64,000 nt of DNA, from positions 253,502 to 317,501 of the forward strand of contig LT598460.1 in NCBI GenBank assembly GCA_900074725.1, in the 5' to 3' direction. Shown here piece after piece: positions 52,610 through 61,860 of this stretch. This DNA comes from Lachancea dasiensis (lineage: Eukaryota; Ascomycota; Saccharomycetes; Saccharomycetales; Saccharomycetaceae). A program made the translations under genes and the position numbers. The stretch's first letter is position 1; each line of letters opens with the position of its first letter. A model generated the notes under the pieces. That model made no database searches, was not told where the DNA came from, and saw nothing but the letters and a program-made list of their open reading frames with translations.

Positions 52610-54961
52610 TTAACTAGTATCTGTCCCGACATCTGGTTTTTGAGCACTTATCAAAACAAACCGCAGAACGCCAGCGTTTTCGTCGGCTTTGTCCATATGT
52701 TCATTAATGTAGCGCAACGGGAAAGAAGCTAAGTCAGTACCAGCAGGTGCAGTTTTAGAAGAAAGAAAGTTTGCCCGCAACTGATAGTCATATTGGTGCA
52801 TTGCTAGGAACTCAAAAAGCATGCCCATCTTGTTGGTCAGGTCACCTCTCTTGATGCTGACCACCGAATGCTTTATATTGACGAAGCCGACCTTTTTAAG
52901 GACTGGTACGAGATGCCTCATAGGGAAAACTTGGATACCGGTCCTAGCTGCTTCCAATGATATGGCATCCTTCAAGGCTTTCATCTCAGCAGAAGTAGAA
53001 AACTCATTAGCTGATTTTTCAAGATCATTGCAATCGTTTACAGTTGCAAAATTGCACGTAGAAGTCTCCAGATAGCCCCCCGGTCTGATACATCGAAATA
53101 TTTCGCTGAGAAGCCCTTTCCACTTTCGAAGCTCAACTGAAAACCAAATATCAGGGCACATCACGACCGGAAGTGCATTGTCATTAAAGGGTAGCTTCAC
53201 TTGACGAAAATCCTCCTGATAAGACCTTGTCTCTTTTACCCCTGGTGTTTTTTCGTGTTGATCTTGCTTTGATGTTACCTTTTCACTGAATAGCTTATGC
53301 GCCGGAGTGACAAGCTTTCTATAGTTGGCCAAAGTTGAAGCATAGTAGTCTTCCAAATATTTGTTTTGAATATTCAAAGGCACTTTGGCGGCTTCATGGG
53401 GTGACGATTGTCGAGAGCTGGCTGCCGAATCATTCTTTTCGACACCAGCATGCGAGTTCCTTCTTCTAAAGAAACTAGATAGCCCAAAGGCTGAAGAGCC
53501 GCGACCAAGCATACTAGTCTGTTCTTTCTTGCCTTTTCCTTTCACCTGTGGCTCGGAAAGACTCTCTTGACTTGGTGTCTCGGAGACGCTGGGTCTCCGG
53601 CTTTCAGCTATTTCCTGGTTTTGCTGCATCTTCGGTGACAGTTCAGCCAAATCACGCCCAACACAATCCTGAACTATTATTGATGAACTTTTTGTTGGTC
53701 GAGAAGACTGCAGCATAGACTGGGGTGGCGAAGAGACGCTTTTACTTCCATTGGGTGCAGGTGATGTGACGTCTTCTTGTACCTTCGCACCTGGTGAATT
53801 AGAATTGGACCCAGGCGAAGAGGCGCTCGAGGCCGAACTTGCCGATGAGCTGGAAAATAGATTTTCATCGTTTTCATATCGCAGCTTCAGAGTGTCATTG
53901 GGGTCATCATATCCTGTAGTGAATGAGGGTTTCCGGAGAAGTGAGAAATCGATAAACAGGTCGATAACATTCCAGTTAGGTTCGTCCAGAGCCAGCTGCC
54001 ATCCTAGTTCTTCCTCGAAAGAGCATCGTAGAAGTAAGATATCTGCTCTCTGAACTGTTTCCTCGTAAGTCCGGGAAGCTGCATCTCCGCTTAACGGTTT
54101 GTTCTTTAGAAGCGCATATTTCTTGGGAGCAAAATCCACCAAATACTCTACAATATCCCTTGAGTAAAGAAAAGACTTTTTGTCTAACAAAAACTTCAGT
54201 GCTTGTAGGTGCCAGAGTTGGATAACTTCTCCGATTTCCTGGTAATTCACGCCTGAAGTAAATGACGGATAGCCACTAGCAAGAGCGTTCGCAGAAACAC
54301 TGACATTAAATGGCATGCAAGCAGCTGCAAATCTTCTTGAATTGTGGTAGACTTCCAGAAACTTGACGAAGGATTGCAGTCTGGATTTGGCATGAACATA
54401 AGAATCCACGGGCGGTGACTGGGCGTTGAACATATAAAATATTTCAAGCTTGGGGCAGATGGGATTGTAACGAGGGTCATAGACGATTCGCCTAGGGGTT
54501 CCGTTTACACTATGAACAGCCACATTCATGGAATATTTGTGTTGATGCAAGGTTTCGCCAATTTTGGGAAGAACGTTCCAGGAACGAACGACGTCGCTAT
54601 TCCCACGCTTGAGCTGCGGTGGCGATGAAGAAGAAGAAGCGCCCACTGGTGCAGAACGGTTTTGCATCGAGGCAACACTCGAGGAGGAGGAAACTCTCGT
54701 CATAGATTCCGGAACCTCTGGGGCCGGGAGCTCCTCCGTAATGGTGGAGATGGACGACGTCCACGAGGGTGACGATTTGGTGTCTTTACTAGAATCCGAA
54801 GGTACGCTGGCCGTCAAGCTGTTGCCAGCAGAAGACGTCCCGGACACTGACAAAGTGTCTGTAGCTTTCGCTTTCAAAGTCGAACCGCGATGGCTATTGC
54901 GCCTGGTGGAACCTTCCAAATCGCCAGTATCCATTTTGCGATGCAAGTTTTTGACTTCCAT
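52610..54961 (-). CDS. Large conserved yeast protein of unknown function (YBR225W type)
   Basis: This 783-residue protein occupies the YBR225W place (900 residues in S. cerevisiae, function unknown). The N-terminal 130 residues and a middle stretch (about 355-545) are serine-rich and disordered. Two folded parts surround the middle: about 140-350 (LEIFYMFNAQSPPVDSYVHA, IIQLWHLQALKFLLDKKSFL type sequence) and about 550-770. The second contains LPVVMCPDIWFSVELRKWKG and LLSEIFRCIRPGGYLETSTC, which resemble the post-motif II region of SAM-dependent methyltransferases. I see no motif I (GxGxG), so it may be inactive or only distantly related. Its first ATG is used as the start. Confidence 0.85.
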   Translation of the reverse strand: MEVKNLHRKMDTGDLEGSTRRNSHRGSTLKAKATDTLSVSGTSSAGNSLTASVPSDSSKDTKSSPSWTSSISTITEELPAPEVPESMTRVSSSSSVASMQNRSAPVGASSSSSPPQLKRGNSDVVRSWNVLPKIGETLHQHKYSMNVAVHSVNGTPRRIVYDPRYNPICPKLEIFYMFNAQSPPVDSYVHAKSRLQSFVKFLEVYHNSRRFAAACMPFNVSVSANALASGYPSFTSGVNYQEIGEVIQLWHLQALKFLLDKKSFLYSRDIVEYLVDFAPKKYALLKNKPLSGDAASRTYEETVQRADILLLRCSFEEELGWQLALDEPNWNVIDLFIDFSLLRKPSFTTGYDDPNDTLKLRYENDENLFSSSSASSASSASSPGSNSNSPGAKVQEDVTSPAPNGSKSVSSPPQSMLQSSRPTKSSSIIVQDCVGRDLAELSPKMQQNQEIAESRRPSVSETPSQESLSEPQVKGKGKKEQTSMLGRGSSAFGLSSFFRRRNSHAGVEKNDSAASSRQSSPHEAAKVPLNIQNKYLEDYYASTLANYRKLVTPAHKLFSEKVTSKQDQHEKTPGVKETRSYQEDFRQVKLPFNDNALPVVMCPDIWFSVELRKWKGLLSEIFRCIRPGGYLETSTCNFATVNDCNDLEKSANEFSTSAEMKALKDAISLEAARTGIQVFPMRHLVPVLKKVGFVNIKHSVVSIKRGDLTNKMGMLFEFLAMHQYDYQLRANFLSSKTAPAGTDLASFPLRYINEHMDKADENAGVLRFVLISAQKPDVGTDTS

Positions 54962-55740
54962 AGATCTGGATAGTTTTTCTTCCGGGAACGAGGCTGGACT
55001 CGCTTCGCTTCCGGGTTCTAAAATTAATGCCCTTTGTTGAAACGGTTACTTTGTGAAATCTAGCCGTAGGTAAGTGATTGAAAAAGCTGGAATTTTGAAC
55101 TGCGTACATTAACGGCCTCTTGGAGGCACACTGTCTTTTCGGAACGGTTCAAACTCGACTCTTTGTGGGCCTTACTTGGTGTATCTCTTGCGTTTGTTGA
55201 ACATAACACCGTCTTGTACATATAGCAATTGCTGCTGCTGCGGAAACCAAATCTTTACATGTCACTGTCCACGAATAATTGTTCTTTCTCATTACATAAG
55301 CGTTCTATGCGTTTAATAATGAAGCGGAGTACAAAGAGGCGAAGAGGGACCGGCGACTCGGACCAGAACTTGGGCAGCGGCATTGCCATCAGCAGAGCTG
55401 GTTTGGCTAGATGTGATTTAGCCAGGTCGCGAGCGACCTTCTTCCGCAAGTCTTCAGCGATCGCAGTTTTTAGTCGAAAAAAGCTCTGCTCTTTTATTTC
55501 ATGGACGGCAGTTGATACGTGTCCTCATATATAGCTATATGTACAAGAGTGTCGAAAAGCTTGCGCAGAGCATTTCGTGTTCTTTGCCTTTATGTTGTTG
55601 AAAGCCAGTTGATGTAATCCCATGTTGAATGCAGAAAAGTGAAAAGTAAAACAAAAACAAACAGAAGGTATAGTGTGCCGCGGTGCCAGTTTGGTTGAGA
55701 AAAAAGGCCCCGCGGCAATGCAGAGAGGTTGGTACGACGC
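54962..55740. other. Interval between the YBR225W-type gene and MET13 3' end
   Basis: 779 bp that hold the YBR225W-type promoter and the MET13 3' UTR. It has small inverted repeats (GGTCGC-GA-GCGACC near 55426-55439; TGGCTA...TAGCCA near 55404-55424). Short frames have no recognisable content. Confidence 0.4.
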
Positions 55741-57540
55741 TCAGTACAAGTGTCTGAGACGGTCGTAAATGCGATCGCCCTCAGTCACAAAGTCGTTGTC
55801 GACGATGTTCACTAGAGTGTAATTCTGAATAACAGATTTTAGCAATTCGGCACTCTCACTGTGGCCTTGCTCACCCAAGATTGATCCCCACTCCTCCAGA
55901 ATTTGGAAAAACTCCTCCTTCCAGGCCAGGAACGAGACTTTCTCAACGATGGTGGGTTGCAGAACCTCGCGCCCGGGGAAAATACCCCACGTGACCGCGT
56001 TAGCGGCAGTGTCGTCGGGATGGTTAGAGTACAACTTGTCAGTGGCATCGACGGCGAAGTACGTTAGAGTCGAGCCACCTTCCACCAGGTTCACAAAAGT
56101 AGAGAGCTTGTCTTTGGGTAGCAAGAATTCGAGGTATTCCTTTTGGAAAACGTAGCCGTTGCTGGGACCCCAGCCTATGACTTTATCGCCCGAATTTGAA
56201 CCGTTCACGCGAGGTTGCGAGTTGAGGGTAAGAATTCCATTTTGATTCAGCTCCAACAGTTGCGGTAAAATGGAATCCACCTCGTGGTTCAAAGCGACAT
56301 CGCACCAGGGCAGGCATTTTGTGTTACCTTGCAGATAAGCAACAACCAGACCGGTGAGATCGGAAAAGGCTTTTGGGGCCGACCACAATTCAACTGCACG
56401 TTGTGGAGATTGTCTAATCAAAGCCGAGCCCAGTAAATCCAGATCTCCGAACGCTGGGGAAGACGAATCACCAAATCTACCGTTGGGAAACTCATCCGCG
56501 GACCACTGTGAAGTACGCGCCACGTACGAATATGGCCTCTTTTGCCAGAAAATCGGACGAACAGACTCGTTACGGCGTTGAGGATGGAGAGACTTCCTCC
56601 AAGGCATTGGTACCACATCGTCCCGGAAAATGTCCTCGTCTTCCGTCAAGAGGCCCAGTCTGTCCAAGATCATGATTGAAGCTTTTTCTAAGTTCATCGT
56701 GTACATGTGCAGATGGGTGACGTAGCCGCTGTCCAACAACCTCTGGCACATGCCCGTCAAAAGTTGAGTCCCCACTTCACGTACAGCTTGGTCATCTTCT
56801 TTAACCGCGTCCAAAGCTGCCATAAATTCGTCAGGAACGTGGATTTGGCACCATGACGCCCTACGCAAAAATGCAGCGTAAGTGGTTATCGGCATGATAC
56901 CTGGAATAATGGGGACTTCGATTCCGGCTTCGCGCACCTGACGACACCAATCGATGAATATGTCGGCATCGTAAAACATCTGGGTGATGATAAAATTGGC
57001 ACCCGCATCGATTTTTTCTTTCAAGAACTGAATCAATTGTGGTGAAGCTTCTTCTTCAGGATGGCCTTCTGGATATCCAGCAACTCCAATGTCGAAATGA
57101 TCCCCATACTTCTTTCGAATGTAGCTGACGAGATCTTTAGCATAGGCAAAGCCACCTTCGCACTGTTTCCACTCACCGGTAGTCGACGGGGCGTCACCTC
57201 TTAATGCTAATATGTTCTGACAGCCGGACTCGTAAGCTTTCGCCAGCGCGTCATCGATCAGCTCTACTGGCATATTTGTGCAAGTAAGATGCATACACGT
57301 TTCTAGCCCCAAAACGGATTGAGAAGTAGAAACTAGATCAGTTGATAACTGAGATAATTTACCTCCCGCATTCCAAGTTATATCAATGAATTGAGGCCTC
57401 GTTTGGTACATGCGGTCCATTCTGTCGTACAAGTTTTGCACACCTTGAGAAGTTTTAGGAACAAAGAATTCGAACGAGAAGGTCGGCTTCGACTTCTCAT
57501 TCGATTCTAAATTCTTCTGCAATTTTTCGGATACTCTCAT
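55741..57540 (-). CDS. MET13: Met13, methylenetetrahydrofolate reductase
   Basis: This 599-residue protein (600 in S. cerevisiae) has the eukaryotic MTHFR arrangement. The N-terminal FAD/TIM-barrel domain (1-305) shows FSFEFFVPKTSQGVQNLYDR, FIDITWNAGGKLS, NILALRGDAP and FIITQMFYDADIFIDWCRQV. A linker (about 305-350) follows, then the C-terminal regulatory domain with NQNGILTLNSQPRVNGSNS and IGWGPSNGYVFQKEYLEFLL. It makes 5-methyl-THF for methionine synthesis (Met6). Upstream Cbf1-type and Met31/32-type sites suit control by methionine. S. cerevisiae also has Met12; gene length, start MRVSEKLQ and synteny (YGL125W) favour MET13. Confidence 0.96.
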   Translation of the reverse strand: MRVSEKLQKNLESNEKSKPTFSFEFFVPKTSQGVQNLYDRMDRMYQTRPQFIDITWNAGGKLSQLSTDLVSTSQSVLGLETCMHLTCTNMPVELIDDALAKAYESGCQNILALRGDAPSTTGEWKQCEGGFAYAKDLVSYIRKKYGDHFDIGVAGYPEGHPEEEASPQLIQFLKEKIDAGANFIITQMFYDADIFIDWCRQVREAGIEVPIIPGIMPITTYAAFLRRASWCQIHVPDEFMAALDAVKEDDQAVREVGTQLLTGMCQRLLDSGYVTHLHMYTMNLEKASIMILDRLGLLTEDEDIFRDDVVPMPWRKSLHPQRRNESVRPIFWQKRPYSYVARTSQWSADEFPNGRFGDSSSPAFGDLDLLGSALIRQSPQRAVELWSAPKAFSDLTGLVVAYLQGNTKCLPWCDVALNHEVDSILPQLLELNQNGILTLNSQPRVNGSNSGDKVIGWGPSNGYVFQKEYLEFLLPKDKLSTFVNLVEGGSTLTYFAVDATDKLYSNHPDDTAANAVTWGIFPGREVLQPTIVEKVSFLAWKEEFFQILEEWGSILGEQGHSESAELLKSVIQNYTLVNIVDNDFVTEGDRIYDRLRHLY

Positions 57541-57897
57541 CTTTCCAATAAGCTTTCTGAGCCGTTTAAGACAAGTGCGATCGCGTCAAGTATTTCCAAA
57601 TAAAGGCAGCACAACTGAAGCAATTGAAACAAAGGCTACTAGTCTCAATTCCCTTAAAAATGGTCGCCTTGTTTAGATTCCAAGCCGTTGATATTTGCAA
57701 GCAAATAACAGCCAAGAGTAGTTCGAAAGTAGGGTTCTTAAGCGGCTCGGTTCCCCAGCATATCCCGTTCTTGACATCCTTTCGTTTATATAGGCCCGCC
57801 ATGTGAAATCCACCAACAAGGTTTCTAGTAAGGGTCGGTGTTATGACCCACCTGAAAGCCACCGTTGTGAAAGATAGCCGAATTGAATGACAATGTG

Positions 57898-57926
57898 CAC
57901 GTGAAAACACCAATCACACCTGTGGC
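57898..57926 (-). promoter_or_regulatory. Cbf1-type and Met31/32-type sites upstream of MET13
   Basis: CACGTG at 57898-57903 reads TTCACGTGC on the MET13 strand, matching TCACGTG of Cbf1-Met4-Met28. CTGTGGC at 57920-57926 contains the TGTGGC core of Met31/Met32 sites. They are 17 bp apart and about 358-386 bp upstream of the MET13 ATG. The combination is the known signature of sulfur-amino-acid genes. Confidence 0.65.
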
Positions 57927-59243
57927 CCGGCATGATACTCGTCGGTAACCACACTTCTTGTGCACAGAACGTCGCTAACGGGGAAAGTACTCTGGTCAAT
58001 GATTGTACTTGCGAACTTGCTAATGTGAATGCGGTGGATTGAGTACCAATACTGTGTGTTAAAACGGTCTTTCAAAAAAATTGATATAACCGGAACCGGC
58101 CTATTGCCGACAACGTGTACTGATGGTGACTAGCTTTACCTGATTCAACCCTAAGTACGTCTCTTTTAGCTGACCACCTCTGTAAATGGATTTAGCTTTT
58201 TAGCAGATAAGAAACACAGGCCGCCCTCTTCAACGTGCGAACTTGGACGCTTCTGCGTTTTTGTTTACAGTGTCCTCCATGTTAAGGTTCCGAAAATCCA
58301 ACTTGTCCAACCTGCTACGAGTGCCGTGAAGAATTTCAGGTTAGGGAGACGTGGGATCGTGCCTTCTTGCAGAAACATAATAATTTGGACTTCACCCAAT
58401 TTATGAAGTCCAATAGACCTTGGAATATTTTTTTCAACTCTTGCTGAAGTCCGAATCCAACGGGAGCTGACGTAGATAGCTGTTCCAGGTGCACCTAAAA
58501 ACATTAAGCGCTTGCTTCACCGCCATACTCCATACTGCTACAGGATGTGCAGAAATAACAATCACGATTCTATAGGCCTTTGTTATAAATAGCTCGGCAA
58601 AACCAAGGTACGCTGTGTTTGGCCTTGTTGAGGGACCTCTCGTCGAAAGTCAAATACGAATGGAATCCCAGCTCATTCTGTAAAACGTGAAACAGTTTGA
58701 ATTCTGGGAGGTCAGTGATTTGGTATTGATGGAATACCGTCGGATCGCGCAATAGGAAACAACATTGTGTCAGGATGGTACGAAATGATAAATCTCGCCA
58801 GCATACAAGCGCAAGGTGAATAATCAGTCCTCGCGAAACGCTTTGACCAGTCCAATCACTGTCAGCGGCTCAAATAAATCTTTTTTGGAGGGGGGAGGGC
58901 TGCATTTGTTAGGTCGTCCTGCTTTAAATGCTCCCAGATTATTCTCGCCAGAGTTTAGTATAAATGCCGCCTAAACGTCTTGGACATGGACCAGAGCGAG
59001 GCAACTTCGCGTCTTCTTATAGACCCCTACATCTAACGTCAAGTATTCACAATGCGAGGCATGATGCTTATCGGAAATTTGGGCGAACACTTCAGCAGTT
59101 TAACTCCTGTCGACGCGGATTCGTCCCGATAGAATCTGCGCAGGGTGAGTGGATAACAAAACTGTAGACCCCATTTGTGTGCCAAATTTTTCAGCATCCT
59201 ATCTAATGGAGACAATGGTTTTGCTTTGTTTAAGTGAAGCACG

Positions 59244-59288
59244 ACTTTGATGACTTTAATAACTTTGATAACTTTGATAACTTTGGGT
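59244..59288 (+). repeat. 9-bp minisatellite (five units)
   Basis: Five contiguous units read ACTTTGATG, ACTTTAATA, ACTTTGATA, ACTTTGATA and ACTTTGGGT. The middle three differ by a single base. The repeat lies in noncoding DNA between MET13 and TDP1. Confidence 0.85.
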
Positions 59289-59989
59289 GGGCGGCTAACT
59301 GGCCGGTTGACGAAAAATAAAATAGCTCCTTACACCCCTCTTCTGCTCAATTCTTGCACAATAATATTATCAATAATCGAGCAGAGCTCAACAGTAATGA
59401 TGAAGCCACGGACTGATCTGGAATCATCGTGACTATCTTTTTATTTCTTCAATGTTGGTGGGATGCTTTCTTTGCAGACCCATCCTCGATGTAGAGCAGC
59501 ATGTATTCCATGGCATTGAAGGATCACACAGACTATCTGCTTGAAGCCATGTCCACCTAATCAATTTCCTCAATATATTTATTAGAATGACAGCTCTCAA
59601 ATAGTGCTGGGCCCAAGAGCTGAACGAGGACAAAGCGAGTATATAAGTTGGCGTGTATAGCTATACAAAAAGGCTCGCTGATTGAGGTTCATCGCAACCA
59701 CGATTTAGAAGCCCCGAAGTATTGGTCCGGCGGTCACAGAACCGTTTCTCTATTCATCATCTTGGCAAATTTAGTTAGCCTGAGTCAATTGCTAGCTGAC
59801 AAAATGACATGCGAGCTGAATCGAGACATCAGCCTACATGAGTGTAGCCAATAGCGAAAGCAGGCTTTAGACAAACGGCTGAAGTTTTGTATGTTTTTGA
59901 TTTTGTTCTGATCTATATTTCTCACGCTAACTCACTTATTTCGATGTCTCACATCAGAGTGCAACACGTATATTGGCCATCTTAAACCA

Positions 59990-61720
59990 ATGCCTGAAAA
60001 ACCTCCTCCAGTGGGCGCCAGAAAGAGGACTCAAGAGCATTGGGAGAAATTTGAATATCGCAAAAAGTCAAAAGTTAACAATGAGCAGTCCGACAGTGTC
60101 GATCAGGTCAAAAGGAGCCCAAATATAATTGATCTGACGAGTGACAACGACAGTCCTGAAGAGACTTCTACAACGGACGTATCTTACATTGAACCAATAC
60201 ACTCTTCAGCGGATGAAGCTGACCAAAAGCTCCCTTCATCGAGTAATGAGAACCAAGAAACCACTGCTCCTTTCAGACTAATCAAGTCAGACATCTACGA
60301 CTCCAATCGTGCTTCGCAACACTTCATAACACTGGAAGAGATATTCGGCGATAGAAGCATTGCAAAAAGCTGGCTGTTCAGCTTTCAGTATGAATTAGAC
60401 TACATTCTACCTATGTTCCCACTGCACGCAGAAATAACCATTGTAGCACAGAATGGCACGATTTTGCCGGTCTCACAACCCAATTCGAAAGTCTTGACGC
60501 TTCTTGCGCGCCTGAAGACTTTGTTAGTGAATCTACCACCCTATTCCTGCCACCATTCGAAGATGGTCATCAATTTGTACAATAATGGAGATTGCCAATT
60601 ATTCATCCCCTCCAATAACTTTACCTCGGCAGAAACCAATCTGCCTACCCAAATCGTATGGTCTAGTCCTCGTCTCAAGAGCTCTAGCTGTGAATCCAGT
60701 TCTTCAGCTTTTAAAGATTCTCTCCTGACGTATCTCAAAGGCTACGAGATCAACCTAAAACCCCTGGTGGCAGTGCTCGAAACTGTAGACTTCCTTCCGC
60801 TAGATGATTCTGGCTCACAGTTTGTGTATTCTCATCCCAAGGTGGCTGGGTGCGGATTGTCACAACTAAGCACTCTGTTGCGCGATAAGAAACACACTCA
60901 TCTCATTGACCAGAGTACACATCATTATCTTTGTCAAACTTCCACCATTGGATCACCTATCAAAGCTGGGCTAAGGAGCCCTGGTAACTTGTTTACGCAC
61001 TACATGATCCCATTATTCTCGGGCCTTTTGGACCCTAAGACTAATGCCAAGGCTAATCCTGGAAGGAAAGCGAATGAAATTCCTAATTTAAAGGAACGAT
61101 TCGACACAAATCACATCAAACCATATATCGTGTACCCAACGGCGCAAGAATTACAAAAATCGGCAATGGGTTACCTGGCTGGTGGTTGGTTTCACTATCA
61201 CTGGTTGCGGAACCAGGTCTCTCAAGATGTTCACCAACTGTTGAGAAGTTGGGGTGTTTTTCATAAGCGACAGACTCATACTACCGATGCTCGAAAAGCC
61301 ACTCCCTCTCACACAAAATTCTACATGAAATCTACTGGAACTTGTCTAACTGATTCGAAGAGGTCGCCGTTGCGCACTCCTGAATGGGTTTTGTACACTA
61401 CTGCAAATTTAAGCTTGAACGCCTGGGGAACTCTTACTTCTAAACCCAGAAATTATGAAGTCGGCGTGCTTTTCAAATCATCTGAAGATAATGCAATTGA
61501 ACTTCAAAGTGTCACCGATCTTGTTTACAGTCCTTTCATTGGCACGGGTGAGACAATTGGTGACGGAAAGCCAGAATTTCTAAAACGTAAGAAGACCCTG
61601 GTAATGGTCCCCTTTGACATCCCACCAAAGCCGTACGGTGAATTAGACGACTCATTCTGCATTTCGAGGAATTACGTTGAGCCCGATTCCTTGGGCAGGT
61701 ACCATCAGCCGCAAGGGTAA
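59990..61720 (+). CDS. TDP1: Tdp1, tyrosyl-DNA phosphodiesterase
   Basis: This 576-residue protein (544 in S. cerevisiae) has both HxK catalytic motifs of the family. The first is H189-S-K191 in CHHSKMVINLYNNGDCQLFI, followed by PSNNFT. The second is H441-T-K443 in PSHTKFYMKSTG, followed by YTTANLSLNAWGTL. The N-terminal 95 residues are disordered and include IIDLTSDNDS (46-55), a clear SUMO-interaction motif. Tdp1 removes topoisomerase peptide adducts and other blocked 3' ends in the nucleus. It is followed in tandem by PCS60 after 140 bp, as YBR223C and YBR222C are. Confidence 0.94.
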   Translation: MPEKPPPVGARKRTQEHWEKFEYRKKSKVNNEQSDSVDQVKRSPNIIDLTSDNDSPEETSTTDVSYIEPIHSSADEADQKLPSSSNENQETTAPFRLIKSDIYDSNRASQHFITLEEIFGDRSIAKSWLFSFQYELDYILPMFPLHAEITIVAQNGTILPVSQPNSKVLTLLARLKTLLVNLPPYSCHHSKMVINLYNNGDCQLFIPSNNFTSAETNLPTQIVWSSPRLKSSSCESSSSAFKDSLLTYLKGYEINLKPLVAVLETVDFLPLDDSGSQFVYSHPKVAGCGLSQLSTLLRDKKHTHLIDQSTHHYLCQTSTIGSPIKAGLRSPGNLFTHYMIPLFSGLLDPKTNAKANPGRKANEIPNLKERFDTNHIKPYIVYPTAQELQKSAMGYLAGGWFHYHWLRNQVSQDVHQLLRSWGVFHKRQTHTTDARKATPSHTKFYMKSTGTCLTDSKRSPLRTPEWVLYTTANLSLNAWGTLTSKPRNYEVGVLFKSSEDNAIELQSVTDLVYSPFIGTGETIGDGKPEFLKRKKTLVMVPFDIPPKPYGELDDSFCISRNYVEPDSLGRYHQPQG

Positions 61721-61731
61721 GTCCGTTCACT

Positions 61732-61787
61732 CACGTGCGTTTGTCTTCGCATTTGAGCCATTTTCCATGGAGCTTTAGGATATAAAA
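61732..61787 (+). promoter_or_regulatory. PCS60 promoter: CACGTG and TATA box
   Basis: CACGTG at 61732-61737 (TCACGTGC) lies just 12 bp after the TDP1 stop, and TATAAAA at 61781-61787 is 74 bp before the PCS60 ATG. The spacing is typical for a TATA-containing, regulated yeast gene. I cannot show an oleate response element. Confidence 0.5.
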
Positions 61788-61860
61788 AAGGATCACAGCA
61801 ACGACAGCCGGACAGTCAAGAAAGGTTTCAGTACTCTTCAAGTTACTCCATATATCCCCG

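Larger units (their letters stand above)
57541..59989. other. 2.4-kb gene-poor interval between MET13 and TDP1
   Basis: This is the largest gap in the window. Its left 400 bp is the MET13 promoter. The rest holds only short frames without recognisable content, a 9-bp minisatellite at 59244-59288 and AT-rich stretches around 59350-59380 and 59430-59455. No tRNA, centromere-like element or transposon end is recognisable. A lost gene or an untranslated RNA cannot be excluded. Confidence 0.45.

Noticed and set aside
58280-58300. GGTTCCGAAAATCC as a centromere CDEIII element
   Set aside because: The flanking bases do not fit the CDEIII consensus. There is no AT-rich CDEII of about 80-170 bp and no CDEI (RTCACRTG) at the right distance.
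59397-59420. C/D-box snoRNA suggested by ATGATGA followed by CTGA
   Set aside because: Only 10 bases separate the boxes, too few for a usual guide, and I find no terminal stem or second box pair.
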